From Carettochelys insculpta (taxonomy: Eukaryota > Chordata > Testudines > Carettochelyidae), in contig NC_134161.1 in the NCBI RefSeq assembly GCF_033958435.1, positions 11,594,001 to 11,658,000 on the forward strand: 64,000 nucleotides of DNA. Direction: 5' to 3'. Under the pieces are notes generated by a model that was given only the letters and a program-made list of their open reading frames with translations, did not search any database and was not told the origin of the DNA. Positions 23,881 to 34,429 of the stretch are shown here, piece by piece (the stretch's first letter is position 1; every line of letters begins with the position of its first letter). A program made the position numbers and the translations under genes.

Positions 23881-24274
23881 CATAGGCACCGACTTCCCCT
23901 TCAGTGGAGGGGTGCTCAGCTCCACCCCCAAAGCTCCACCCCTCTTCCACCCATTTCCCCAAGCTCCACCCCAGCTCTGCCCCTTTTCTTAAGACCCCAC
24001 CTCTCCCCCACCTCCTTTCCCAAGCGCACCCTATCCTTGCCCCAACCCCTCCCTCCTGGAGCACCCTGAATGCTGTGAATCAGCTGTTTGTGGCACTCCG
24101 GAAGTGCTGGAAGGGAGGGAGAGGAGTGGGTCAGTGGGGCCTCAGTGGTGAGAGGTATGGGGGGAGGGAGAGACATGGAGTGGTGGAGCTAGGCGGCCAG
24201 TGGATGCTAAGCTCCCACTATTATTTCTCCCATCGTGCTCCAGTCTCAGGGCACTGATGGCACCAGTGCCTATG
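23881..24274. mobile_element. hAT-type MITE with terminal inverted repeats
   Basis: CATAGGCACCGACTT on the left and GCACCAGTGCCTATG on the right form short terminal inverted repeats around a C-rich (CTCCACCCC) and then G-rich interior. It also has a CAGCTGTTTGTGGCACTCC segment resembling the interior of the hAT elements at 25821 and 35441. I could not see a clear 8-bp duplication. Confidence 0.6.
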
Positions 24275-24484
24275 ATTCAAGTGCTAGTAGGGACAAAGGA
24301 AAACCAGAATGTGCTTGGTGGTGCTGAAAATGATTTTGTGTGATCAGTTATCTTAGTTAAGCCACTTTCAGGACATGCTCCGGGGACTGAAGGCAAAGGG
24401 CATAGCAGCAGGTCAATTTCCCAGTTTAACAAAGCCTTCTAAATTCAAACAGAGCTTGAGAGGCACAGATGTCTGTGTGGATGA
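24275..24484. other. Intronic stretch, nothing recognised
   Basis: Short spacer without features. Confidence 0.4.
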
Positions 24485-24960
24485 CTAGGGGGTTTTTTTG
24501 TTTGTTTTTATTTATCATTTTTCTTTTTTTGGCTGGCAACTTGAAAAATTGGGGTGGGTGGGAATTACTGTTGAGCTAAAAAACAAAACGTTCCCTGAAA
24601 TTTTCAGCTAATCAAAAGACTGCTCGCTTCAGGTTGGACAAAACATTTTTTTAGACCCCCAGTGAAACTTTTAATTGAGATGTTGAGCTTTTGTTTACAA
24701 ACGTTGTATATTTGAAAATAAACCAGAAGGATATTTCGAAGCAAAAAGTAATTTTTGACTCAATAAATGGAAACCTTTTTTTCCAGATTTTTTGTTGTTG
24801 TTGCCAGACGAGAGAGTGTTGGACTAGAACAGTTCAACCTGTATTTGGCAAAACCATTTGGCAAATTCAAAATAACTTTGTGGAACAGTTCAGAGTTGCT
24901 GGATTTGCATTTTTCCCTGAAATGTTTCAGATGAAAAATGTCACCCATTTGTACAAGTGG
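24485..24960. repeat. AT-rich repeat-like stretch
   Basis: A T-rich run (TTTTTTTGTTTGTTTTTATT) is followed by many small TGAAA, AAACA and TTTCA units of a kind common in reptile introns. A 97-codon frame here has no features. The family and limits are uncertain. Confidence 0.35.
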
Positions 24961-25120
24961 TGCTCTATAATGGCAGTCAGTTAACCTGGATCCATGACAA
25001 CTTGAACATGGGAAGAAGCTTTACTTTACTACCTTCCTATCACTGGAAATGTATCAGTTATTTCCTCCTTTGTGATTTGGCATTGCTGGTGTAACCATGA
25101 CTGCTTAATATGATGCTCTG

Positions 25121-25178
25121 TCAGAAGCGGGCCTTTGCCCACGAAAGCTGATGCTCCAAAATATCTGTTAGTCTATAA
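25121..25178. repeat. Foldback repeat family B, left piece of an interrupted copy
   Basis: GCGGGCCTTTGCCCACGAAA, GCTGATGCTCCAAAATATCT and GTTAGTCTATAA match family B. The copy is interrupted at 25179 by an hAT MITE and resumes at 25383. Confidence 0.9.
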
Positions 25179-25374
25179 CAGGCATGTCCAACCCACGGCC
25201 TGCGGGCTGCATGTGGCCCTGAACAGCTAGTAATGCGGCCCCACAAGATCGTAAACTTTTAATATTATTATGTGATTTATGTACATTAACTATATTATAT
25301 ATTTTATATGCGGCCCAAGACAATTCCTCTTCACTCAATGCGGCCCAGGCAAGCCAAAAGGTTGGACACCCATG
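25179..25374. mobile_element. 196-bp hAT MITE nested in a family B repeat
   Basis: The terminal inverted repeats are CAGGCATGTCCAACC and GGTTGGACACCCATG. The flanks GTCTATAA (25171-25178) and GTCTAGAA (25375-25382) form an 8-bp duplication with one difference, the size expected for hAT. The inside includes GCGGCC motifs at both ends and an AT-rich centre. The family B sequence on both sides joins exactly when this segment and one duplicate are set aside. Confidence 0.93.
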
Positions 25375-25382
25375 GTCTAGAA

Positions 25383-25402
25383 GGTGCCACAGGACTTCTT
25401 GG
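25383..25402. repeat. Foldback repeat family B, right piece of the interrupted copy
   Basis: GGTGCCACAGGACTTCTTGG continues the family B motif broken at 25178. Confidence 0.88.
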
Positions 25403-25639
25403 TCCATAAGGGCGTTGCAGGGACTCTGAGAAAAATTAAAAGATAAATAAAAATGATCATAGAAGATAAGTTTTAAATAAATTGTAAAATTGCCATCAAT
25501 TATTATTTTTAAATTAAATACCTTCCAATAAGGTTACAAATTGCTGTCCGAAAACCTATGTTGTGGTTTCCTTTGCTGCATAAGGAAGTGTCCATAGTCG
25601 CTAGAACTGGCTTTGATGGGGGTCCACGAATGGTTTGGG

Positions 25640-25678
25640 GGGGGCGATTGGGGATCTGTGCTTGTGAAAAGGTTGCGA
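25640..25678. mobile_element. hAT-like terminus
   Basis: A G-run followed by GAAAAGGTTGCGAACCGCTG resembles the end of an hAT element. Its partner terminus was not identified with confidence. Confidence 0.4.
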
Positions 25679-25688
25679 ACCGCTGCTT

Positions 25689-25765
25689 TACAGACTAACA
25701 AATGTATTAGGTCAGGAGCTTTTGTGGGTAAAACCCACTTCCTCAGATGGATGCAGTAGGCTGAG
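25689..25765. repeat. Foldback repeat family B, partial copy
   Basis: ACAGACTAACAAATGTATTA, GGAGCTTTTGTGGGTAAAAC and CCACTTCCTCAGATG match the opposite half of family B, in inverted orientation to the copy at 25121. Confidence 0.75.
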
Positions 25766-25820
25766 TAGTCTGCTGCAGCTTTAGCTAAGAACTCTGTGTC
25801 TTTCCAGTCATGCAGTAGAG

Positions 25821-26204
25821 CAGGGACGGGAAACCATGAATAGTGGGTGAGCCCTCCTTTCCCTCATTAGCCTGCAGCCGATTGGTGTTCCACTTGTGTC
25901 CCCCCCCACCCACCGATTGCTACCCCATCCATCTCTTGCATGCGGATCACCTGATTCACTCTATGCCCACTCCTCTCCCATTCCCCCAGAGCTGGAAAAC
26001 CACAAATCAGCTGCTTGCAGTGTTCCAGCTGTGGGAGCGAGGGAATGAGTGGGGACAGAGCACAGATCAGGTGACTCATGGCTCTTCTGAAAGTGCTGGG
26101 AGAGACAGAGGAGGTGTAGGAAGTTCGGGGCTGGTGCCCTGGTGGGTCAAGCCCAGAGGGGTGGGACAGCCGGGGGTCTGTGGGCTGCAGGTTGCCCACC
26201 ACTG
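25821..26204. mobile_element. 384-bp non-autonomous hAT element with perfect target duplication
   Basis: The termini CAGGGACGGGAAACC and GGTTGCCCACCACTG are imperfect inverted repeats. The identical octamer CAGTAGAG flanks the element on both sides (25813-25820 and 26205-26212). The interior has AATCAGCTGCTTGCAGTGTT and GCTGTGGGAGCGAGGG, shared in form with the copy at 35441. The 181- and 125-codon frames across it are not transposase. Confidence 0.93.
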
Positions 26205-26212
26205 CAGTAGAG

Positions 26213-26850
26213 TCCAATATAGGTTCACATCTGCTCATAAACAACTTGGGTTTGGTAATGTTATGCTAGGACTGGCCAAAAAGGAGGGCATGCCCCACTT
26301 AATTGTGTCCCTCCAAGAAAGACACACATTGATACAGCCCCTTTGTTATGACAATGAAGTCATAACCTACTGCAGCAAGGAACGCTAACCGGGGACTCAG
26401 ACACTCTCACGGCTTTTTTCCTTCTTCACATGCAGCCCAGGTTGATAGCGAGCGGGAGCTGCATGATGGCCTGAGTCCAGTTCTGAGCAGGCAGTATCAC
26501 ATAGCAAACCGCCGGCATTGACAATAATTGCCCTTCTCAGCAGAGAGGCCAAGGACTAAATGGGCCATGGAGACTGACTGCCCATCTTAAATCTGTGGTC
26601 AGTTTTTCCTGGCTGAGATTTGCAGGATAAGAGAAGCATGTGAAGAATTTGCACCTTTGCAGTTCAGGTTGTCCCTGTTCAGTGGCTACAAAGGGGATTC
26701 AAGTTTCTCGGGTTGTCACTCAGCATTAAATTCATGTACTTTTTAAATAAAAAGCCTAAACATGGCACTAAATGCTGACATTTTGGACTGGTAATTACAG
26801 TGTATACATGACGTCATCCTCATTTTTCACACAGGGCCTGAAAGAAGGCA
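26213..26850. other. Intronic stretch, nothing recognised
   Basis: No repeat or coding signal supported. Confidence 0.4.
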
Positions 26851-27050
26851 ATGCGGTCCAGTGGTCAGAGCAAGGGAGGGCAAGTCAATATTCCTGGAGT
26901 CTGTTCCCACTCCTTGCCACCTGGCTGCAGTGTGATGCTAGGCTGAACATGCTAATTGCCTGGTGTTTCCCCATCTCTCAAAAGGGGATAATAGCCCTTA
27001 ATTCACTGTTATTAATGTTCATGAAGTGCTCAGAGAAGCTCAAAGAGAAG
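26851..27050 (+). mobile_element. MIR/CORE-SINE copy
   Basis: ATGCGGTCCAGTGGTCAGAG, CACTCCTTGCCACCTGGCTG, TGTTTCCCCATCTCTCAAAA, GGGGATAATAGC and ATGAAGTGCTCAGAGAAGCT follow the MIR consensus from the tRNA-like head through the core to the 3' end. Nearly full length and diverged. Confidence 0.85.
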
Positions 27051-27403
27051 CTGCTGTAGGAGAGCAAAGAATCATCATTTTTTTACCAAGTTACACCCAG
27101 TGGAAGTGGCAGTGCTGTGCTAGAAGGCTGGCACTTAAAAGACCATGCACCCTTCTGCTGCTGCCTCTGTGAGAGGACAGCAATAAAAATGAAAGAAGGG
27201 AAGAGGGGGAAGGGTCAGAAAGCCCAAACTTTTAACCCTTTCAGTGCAGTTTCAGGACAAACCTGAAATCTACAGGTGAAGCAGAAAACTCCTGAAAGCT
27301 GGCAAAAGGCCTGAACCCGAATGCTGGCTCCAAAGAGACCCAGACTCTGGATGAAAAGCCTGTGTCTCTTTTGAAAATGGCTCTGAGGCACCTAAGTAAT
27401 TTA

Positions 27404-27872
27404 GGGTTTGCCTATGCTACAGAGTTATTCCAGAATAGTTTATTCCAAAGCTATTATTCCAAAATAAACTATTCTGAAATAATGTGTCCACACTACAGGG
27501 AAGCCCCCAGATAAGACAACTTGTTCCTCAATAGTGTTTCCATGAGCAATACAGCCCATTTCAAATTAGAGCCCCCAGAGCACTGCTTCCAGGGGCTCTA
27601 CTCCAAAATACTAGTCTACACAGCAGCTTTATTTTGAAAAATGCTATTCTGGAATAGTTTGTTTTGAAATAACCCCTGTTCTTCTGGCCACACAGCCCCT
27701 ATTGTGAAATATCTATTCTGCAATAGGCACTGTTCCTCATAGAATGAGGTTTCCAAATTCGAAAGAAGCCTTCCGCTATTTCGAATGAGTGGTTTTGCTG
27801 TGTGGATGTTCACAAAGTTATCCCAGAATGGCGGACGTTATTCTGAAATAATTTGGCTGTGTAGAGACACCC
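27404..27872. mobile_element. 469-bp Harbinger-like MITE
   Basis: GGGTTTGCCTATGCTACA on the left and TGTGTAGAGACACCC on the right are imperfect terminal inverted repeats. TTA flanks both sides (27401-27403 and 27873-27875), a TWA-type 3-bp duplication as made by PIF/Harbinger elements. The interior is dominated by repeated TTATTCCAGAATAG, ATTTCGAAT and ATAGAATGAGGTTT units. No transposase is present. Confidence 0.85.
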
Positions 27873-27875
27873 TTA

Positions 27876-28323
27876 CCATACTGTGGAAATGCTGTGCTTT
27901 ATGGGGTGTCTGCTTGAGGGCTGCGTGTCTAGTACAGGCGGAATGACATGCTGCTATGAAAGGTGGGCTGAGTCTGCACTGGTCAGAGCAGCGTGTAGCT
28001 GCATGCTTTGGTGAAAAGCCCACGACAATGGGGAAAGGCTCATCAGCTATCTTTGCCCTTTCCCTCCCCCACTGCCAGAGTCTGTCATCACGGCTGGAGT
28101 CTCGCTGTGGGGGGGAAAGGGTCTTGAAGCTGGGAAGCAGTGGGACAATGCACTGCTGAAAATAGCGGTATGAAAAGTGGAAGATACAACTTAGGAGAGC
28201 AAAGAGCCATGTAGGGCACACAGTCTAGGGGTTCAGGCGTGTAGGACACTCTGCTTGACTCTCTCCCTCGCAAACTGTACCTCACCGTCTATCCTGTTGT
28301 TTATAGCCATTCTTAGCTGGACA
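27876..28323. other. Intronic stretch, nothing recognised
   Basis: No supported feature; overlapping frames of up to 127 codons look like chance. Confidence 0.4.
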
Positions 28324-28331
28324 GGCAGGGC

Positions 28332-28525
28332 TAGGGTTCCCTCTATTTTTTTCCATCTTTGGGAGGACTAAACTTTGTTATGTGTGCCGAGACATGTTCA
28401 GGTGCATGCCACCAATAGAAACGTGCTGCCAGCTGTAGACACTGTAGGTGCTCTGCCAGGCAGCTGGGCAGCCCCTGAATCTGTCTTGGATGGCTGCCCA
28501 GGCACTCAGTTTACAGGGAACACTG
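28332..28525 (-). mobile_element. MITE family A copy, hAT type
   Basis: This copy begins TAGGGTTCCCTC and ends CAGGGAACACTG. GGCAGGGC and AGCAGAGC on the flanks match at 6 of 8 positions, a worn hAT duplication. Internal ATTTTTTTCCATC, CACCAATAGAAAC and CTGGGCAGCCCCTGAAT are shared in order with the other family A copies. Confidence 0.85.
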
Positions 28526-28533
28526 AGCAGAGC

Positions 28534-29707
28534 CCTTAATCTCGCTGGGCCTCAAATCTGCACCTGTAAATTGGTTGAAATTTTTTCCCTCCAATCTTTT
28601 GTCTGTTTGGTTTGCATAGAAAGTGGATTATTTGCTTCTGACTACGTTTTTGTACAATACTTATTCCTGCTGATCTTAATGAGTGCCTCTAGGCACGATC
28701 ATTATAACATAATAAGAGCAATGGGCAGGTACAAAGCTCTACCTCTGTCCCAGCCCTCCTGGCATTTCGGGGCCATTCAGATGGGGATGCTCAGTTGCAT
28801 CTCTTGAAAACCCAGGAGGTCCAGCTGGAACCACAGACAGACCATGTCTGGGGCAAAACCAGGGTGAGGCGCATACTTCTCAACGTAACAAGCAGCAATG
28901 CATGCTCAGCTTGGCTAGCAACCAGGCATTAATGACCAGTTAGCAACTGTGTTCAGGTCAATTAATTTGTATGTGTATTTTGCAAAACTAAAAGTTGCCC
29001 GGTTAGATTATTGATTCTTTCTCTCTGTATTCAATTTGTTTTTAATTGCACTACTGCAGGGCCAGACCTTCCCTTCTAGCAACCCTGCGGTAAATCTGCC
29101 AGTGACTCAACAATCAACAATAAATGTGTCTCTTCATGTCATTATTAATATGTTTCCTGGATTGGTTCATTACAGCAGTTAACAAGGGTTTATAAGAGCA
29201 GGGCTGGCACAGGGCCAGAGAACTGTTTATTTTTTTTTCTCTTTTTCAGAGGCTATTTTGTCCCGATAAGATGGATGGTTTTGGGCACACGCAAATCCGT
29301 GTGTGTTTGTGAGAAAGAGACAGAGAGAGTTATAAAAAGAAAAGATACCTGGGATTTAAATTAATATAACCAGGATATGAGACACCTAATCCTCTTCTTA
29401 TCATAAACAGCTGTTGGAATTTGGACTGCTCTCTGTCTGTCTCCCTGCACTCTAACCATCGCTGTATAAATGAAATGGGAGCAGTTTTGGCCAACTAAGT
29501 AAAAGTGAATGAGGGGAAAGGAGGAAAATAACTGTCAGAGTAGCGCTAAGGACGTCAGAAAAGCTGTCATTTCGCTCTCAGACCAATTAGTTGGAAGGGT
29601 GTTGATGAATGAAGACAGAAACATGGCTCTCTGAAGGGAAGAGAGATTCTGTCTAGAAAGTAGCCCTCCCACAAAAAAAATCACAAAGATGCCAGCCAAC
29701 AAGGCCA
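28534..29707. other. Intronic stretch, AT-rich, nothing firmly recognised
   Basis: No repeat family identified. A run TTTATTTTTTTTTCTCTTTT ending in CAG at 29226-29250 resembles a splice acceptor, but no frame or donor follows that I can support. Confidence 0.4.
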
Positions 29708-29710
29708 TTT

Positions 29711-29806
29711 GGGCTTTGTCTACACAGCAGTGTTATTTCGAAATAAGTTATTCCAGAAGAGATTTTCCAGAAAAACTTATTTTGAAAAAGCACGTCCAGA
29801 CACAAA
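29711..29806. mobile_element. Harbinger-like MITE, left part of an interrupted copy
   Basis: GGGCTTTGTCTACACAGCAG and TTATTTCGAAATAAG begin the same family as the copy at 27404. TTT stands before it (29708-29710) and after its right part (30570-30572). It is broken at 29807 by a second MITE. Confidence 0.8.
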
Positions 29807-30239
29807 GGCAACATCTACACTAGCAAATTGATTTAGAAAAAGCCAGGGATGTTTTTAAAAACTCCTGTGAAGCGTCTACACACAAAATACATTCTCTCAA
29901 TATTAAATTGTTGTAACGCAGCACTTTTTCTGGCTACCCTCTTCCTCTCCCAGATGAAGAAGAGTGATTTTTTGCCAAAAGAGTCTTTCAGAAAAAAGCA
30001 GGTGTAGATGCCCCAGGGGTCCTTTGTTTTGAAAAAGCAGTCCTCTTGGCACTGGGTCTTTCAATCCCTGGCCACAGAGAAAGAGTGGGGGCTGTGTGGA
30101 CGCTCTCTATCAAAAGAGCGGATTGATTTTTTGGATCTGCTTTTTTGTGTGTGGATGTGATCTTTCAAAAGAAGGTTTTTTGGGAAGAGATCTTCCAGAA
30201 GAACTTCTTCCGAAGGGTCACTGTAGTATAGACATAGCC
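29807..30239. mobile_element. MITE nested inside the Harbinger-like MITE
   Basis: The ends GGCAACATCTACACTAG and CTGTAGTATAGACATAGCC are inverted, and AAA flanks both sides (29804-29806 and 30240-30242). The interior has AAAAGAGCGG, TCTTCCAGAAGAAC and GAAAAAGCAG-type units. Removing it rejoins the outer element. Confidence 0.8.
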
Positions 30240-30569
30240 AAAATGAATTTTGAAATGGCACTCAGCTCTTTTGAAATAGACTCTCCCGACACAACACAGC
30301 CTGTTTTGGATTGAAGCCCATGCATGCACTATATCTTATTTTGAAATAGCTCCTATTGCCCTGTCAACCCTGCCCTTATCTCAGAATACCTATTCTGAAA
30401 TAGGTGCTATTCCTTGCAGAATGAAATTTACCAAGATCAAAATAAGGTGTCTGCTATTATTATTATTATGAAATTATTTCAAAATAGCAGTTGTGTTGTG
30501 CACATGGTTGCTAAGCTATTTCGGAATAGTGGCAGTTACTCCAAAATAACTTCACTGTGTAGACACACG
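30240..30569. mobile_element. Harbinger-like MITE, right part of the interrupted copy
   Basis: ATTTTGAAATGGC, TTATTTTGAAATAGC, AATAGGTGCTATTCCTTGC, AGAATGAAATTTACCAAGA and the end CACTGTGTAGACACACG follow the family order seen at 27404. Confidence 0.78.
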
Positions 30570-30572
30570 TTT

Positions 30573-31493
30573 GGTTTCATTTGATTTTTTTGTGTGTGTG
30601 AGTGATTTGCTGTCCTTTCGGGGAGGGAAGCGTGCTTTTCCCTGGTGCCATCAAAATGCATGCAGAGAAATCCTTCGGATGCACCGAAGCACTCAAGAGC
30701 TGCTGCAGTCTCCCATGCATGGGCTGCTTTAGTTTATGGGCTATAATTCTCTCTTGAATACAGAGTTCTTAGTCAGTGTGTTGGTTGTTGCTGCGCATTT
30801 TACTCTCAATGTACAGCTTTAAGAAAAATCCCTCCTTCCCCTGGAAAGCACAGACTCCTTGGAGAGGGAAATGAACAACATAAAAATCATGGGGCAGTGA
30901 CAACTGGGATGGCACAGGAGAAGCTGCTGAAGTGGGAGAGGCTGGTGTAGGCAGAGTGGGAAAGAAGGGAGGTAGTGAAGAGGGTAGAGGGTGAGTATGG
31001 AGGAAATGGCCAGTGTGAAGTAATACTTACTGTCTCTAGGGCATTTTACAGACCTCAATTAATTGATCAAATTGAGGAAGTATAGTCAGACCCAGGCTGG
31101 CTGTTTGGAGAGCCTAGTAGAAAGAAGAGGAAGTTGGAGGAGGTTGATGAAGGGAGGTGGAGAAGAAGCGAAGATTGGTGGGGGGAGGGTATTAGGAAGG
31201 CCTGGTGGCAAGATGAAGACACTGTGGTAGAAAAGAACATAAAGGGACAAATGGAGATGTTCACCGGGAAACAAAATGGCCAGCAAGAGGAAGAAACAGC
31301 AGGAACTGAGAGAGAAAAGGTATTGGGAAGCAAGGAGAATAAGAGATACAAGGGCTCAATCCTGCAAGGTGCTCAGCACTTTGGAGCTGTTGCAGAAAAG
31401 TACTACAACATTTGCTGAACTGTAAGCATGTGGCAGTCCCATTGAAGTCAGCAGAGACTCGTGGGAGTAAGGCGAGAAAAGACTGGGATCATC
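30573..31493. other. Intronic stretch with a purine-rich tract
   Basis: About 30880-31420 the + strand is strongly purine-rich (GGAAAGAAGGGAGGTAGTG and similar), without a clear repeat unit. Around 31348-31470 phrases such as GGCTCAATCCTGCAAGG resemble an old reptile repeat. No coding feature. Confidence 0.45.
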
Positions 31494-31501
31494 ACCTAGG
31501 T

Positions 31502-32029
31502 CAGTGTCCTCAACCTTTTCTTAAAATAAAGTACCCCTTTTCAAAAATATTTAAGTAGCCTCCCACATTCCCTCATGAACTCCTGGCCGTACACATACCC
31601 CTGGTTGAAAAACGAGGTCCAAAGATAATCTGAGGTCTTGAAACAAGCACCATTCCAGATTACTGTGCCCTTTGCCGGAGTCTGATTTGTTTTGCATCCC
31701 ACCAAGTTACACCTCACTTATAAACTACTTGAGTACAAACCATGCAAAAATCTCACAGAAGACTGCTACTGAAAACAGGCTGATTTTCTACCATCTTGTT
31801 GTCAAATACATGAATTGGAATAGAAATATTGTACTTACATTTCAGCATAAGGCATGTGAAGCAGTAGAAACCAGTCATTGTCTGAATGCACTTATAGGTT
31901 ACGCTGACTTCACTGGTGGTTTTTGTGTAGCCTTTTGTAAAACTAGGCAAATATCTAGCTGAGTTGGTGTGCCCACAGAAGATCTTGGTGTGTCCACAAG
32001 GTACACATACCTCTGGTTGAGAAACACTG
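31502..32029. mobile_element. 528-bp non-autonomous hAT element
   Basis: CAGTGTCCTCAACC and GGTTGAGAAACACTG form the terminal inverted repeats. ACCTAGGT (31494-31501) and ACCTAGGC (32030-32037) are an 8-bp duplication with one difference. A second inner end-like motif, CCCCTGGTTGAAAAAC, lies near 31600. The AT-rich interior has no transposase frame. Confidence 0.9.
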
Positions 32030-32129
32030 ACCTAGGCTGATCTGAATAACACAACCCAGACCATTTTACTGAGTGCTTCTTTCTGCAGCAAGCCCCTCCC
32101 TTCTGGCTGAGTTGGAGTGTTTTTAGACT

Positions 32130-32708
32130 GATGTCCACCTTGATGTTAAGGCTGCAAGGCAGAGAGACTCCACCACATATCTAGGGAGATCTTTCCAATT
32201 ATCAGTTACCTCCTTTTACTGGACCATGGCTTATTTCAGTGTGAACTTGGCCAAGTTTATCTTTCATCACCTTGATATGCAGATTATTCTTGTAGCTCTT
32301 TTCTGAACCCTCTGCAAATGTGCAACCTCTTTTCGGAGATGTGGGCACCAGAACTGGATACGTTATCCAGTCATAGTTTCAGCAGTGTTTTATACTTAAC
32401 GATGATGCCTCATCCTCACTGTGAATGCTCTTTCCATGTTTTCACACTCTTCTTACACCCTGGAATCTCATGTTCAGCTGGTAGTTACCCCTCCTTTTCA
32501 GAGTATGGGCCCCCAAGCCGGTGAATTCAATGTGCTTTTTTCAGTCCTAGAGCTTGCTGTTAAACTATGTGTTGTGCAGATGAGCTGTACAAGCACCCCA
32601 ATCACTCTGTAGACCTGTCATGTTCTTCTCTTCATTTACCACTCCTCCAAGTGGTACATGTGTCCTCTGCAAACTTTACTAGGAATAAGTTTATGTTTTG
32701 CTCCAAGC
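32130..32708 (-). mobile_element. CR1/L3-like LINE 3' region, left part
   Basis: Phrases such as GTGGGCACCAGAACTGGATA and GTTTCAGCAGTGTTTTATAC are the minus-strand image of the CR1-type 'variation of contents' region, and CACCACATATCTAGGGAG resembles the related 3' end. It is old. It is broken at about 32709 by a family A fragment and continues beyond it. Confidence 0.65.
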
Positions 32709-32842
32709 CAAGGTTCCCTCTATTTTTTTCCATGCATTGGTGGAATAAATTTTGTTACGTGCACCACATACGCTGTGCCCTGATCTGCAGGGCAACACCT
32801 GAATCTCTCCTGGGTGGCTGTCCAAGTTTTCAGCTTACCAGC
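32709..32842 (-). mobile_element. MITE family A, truncated copy
   Basis: AGGTTCCCTCTATTTTTTTC, ATTGGTGGAATAAATTTTG and CTGTCCAAGTTTTCAGCTTA match family A; the middle CACCAATAG part is lost. It lies within the CR1/L3-like sequence. Confidence 0.75.
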
Positions 32843-33135
32843 TATTGATATAGATGTTGAAAAGCACTCATGAAAGCCTTCTGTGGGACACGCCCTGCTA
32901 GAAACATCCCCGGTGGAAGATAATTCCCCATTTACGAGCATTTTTGGAGATCTGTTAGTCAGTCCCATTTTAATCTTTTTAATCCATTTCCTATTTGCTG
33001 AATTCATTTTGTGTCGTGCTTCGTTCGTCCGAATGTTGTGCAGTAACTACTTCATCTTTCAGAAGTCTAAATATATTATATCTGTGCTGGCCCAGCTCTA
33101 TCTTGTGATTCATCTATATCAGTGCTAGGATTTCT
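32843..33135 (-). mobile_element. CR1/L3-like LINE, right part
   Basis: ATTGATATAGATGTTGAAAA, CTTCTGTGGGACACGCCCTG, GATAATTCCCCATTTACGAG and TTTAATCCATTTCCTATTTG continue the element seen from 32130. On the minus strand this is 5' of the left part. No usable frame. Confidence 0.6.
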
Positions 33136-33258
33136 TTTGTTCCTGCTATATAAAGAACCCTCCTCCGTACTGTTCTTAATCCTACTGGCCACAGATTTTT
33201 TTCATTAATACCTTTAGTTTCCCCTTATCATTTGTCTACATTTTGCCATCAGTCTGCA

Positions 33259-33420
33259 GTGTTGCTGTGGCCATGTTGGTTCCAGGATATTAGAGAGACA
33301 AGGTGAGTGAGATAATATCTTTTCATGAGACCAAGTGATTTATGATCTGAACTGTGTGTAGCTTGATAGCTTGTTTCCTTCACCACGGTCCAGTAAAAGA
33401 TGTTACCTCACCCACCTTCT
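33259..33420. repeat. Dispersed reptile repeat copy
   Basis: GTGGCCATGTTGGTTCCAGG, ATATTAGAGAGACAAGGTGA, GATAATATCTTTTCATGAGA and a mirrored GTAAAAGATGTTACCTCACC form a foldback with a GTTTCCTTCACC core. I know this as a common turtle and crocodile repeat but cannot name its class. Confidence 0.6.
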
Positions 33421-34192
33421 CTCGCTGATGCTGTCAACTTCCCCCTGTGCCTTTTTTGCGAGCGATATCACTACTTTCACCTCTGTTTTTAACATGATTG
33501 TGATTATAGAACTATGGCAGCTGGTGAAACAAGTAAATATCTCGCTACTTCACTGAATCCAGGCCTAGGTACTTTGCTGCATTGGAGTCAGAGTTCTCAG
33601 CACTTCCCCGGATGTAGCCCAGAAAGCAGGACTGCGGGCAGCAGAGAAACTGAAGCTTTGGCTCCTGGGGCACCTACACCTGGCAGGGATTATTTGATTA
33701 GTTCACAACATGCCAGTCTCAAACACTTCAGCACAAGCATGGATGCCCCCTGTCAGACACAGCAGCCTTGATACAAGCTGATGGTGTTGTGAGAAAATGC
33801 CATGCTGACGGATGCGTCAGAGAGACTCATCTCATTAGCAAGTCTTTCCAAAGCCTTTTTTTCTTCCTTCCAATAACAACTTGCTCCTTAATTCAAAAGG
33901 AGGAAAAAAAAGAACCTCCAAGGTGTCTGTTCCTCCATGACAACACATTGTGCTCGAGGGCCCCTGAGACATGAAATCTCACAACTTTGGCTTTTAAACT
34001 TTCTTTTATGATGTTGCCTTTGATACATGATCCAAAGATAAAACTGCGAGGCCTATTAAAGCTGTACTGGGAGGGTGTACTGCGTAATGCAGAGATGAAG
34101 AGGCTGAGCTGAGCTGTGATGGGTTGTCCGAATTGTTCTTCAAGCTGCAGTAGCTGGGTGCTGACACTCCACTTCCATTTGTTGTTCTGGGT
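33421..34192. other. Intronic stretch, nothing recognised
   Basis: No repeat or coding feature supported. Confidence 0.4.
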
Positions 34193-34379
34193 CAGCATTC
34201 CCTGTAAGCTGAGCGCTCAGGCGGCCATCCAGGGGAGAGTCAGGTGCCACCCAGCTGATGAGCAGAGCGCCCGCAGATGGCATTGTGTGTTTCTGTTGGT
34301 GGTGCACATCTGCACATACCTTGGTGTATATAACAATATTTATTCTGCCCCTGGCTGGGACAAAACTGAGGGAACGCTG
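34193..34379 (+). mobile_element. MITE family A copy
   Basis: CAGCATTCCCTGTAAGCTGA opens it and GAGGGAACGCTG closes it. GCCACCCAGCTGATGAGCAG, TGTGTTTCTGTTGGTGG and TTTATTCTGCCCC lie between, in the family order. The flanking octamers TTCTGGGT and CCTTGGTT match poorly. Confidence 0.8.
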
Positions 34380-34429
34380 CCTTGGTTCTTCCTCCTTTTC
34401 AGGATGTGGAAGCAGGGCAGCCAACGTAA

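Noticed and set aside
29226..29250. Strong pyrimidine tract plus CAG resembling a splice acceptor
   Set aside because: No open frame of matching phase or donor follows, and IgLON proteins have no known exon at this place. Treated as a cryptic site at most.
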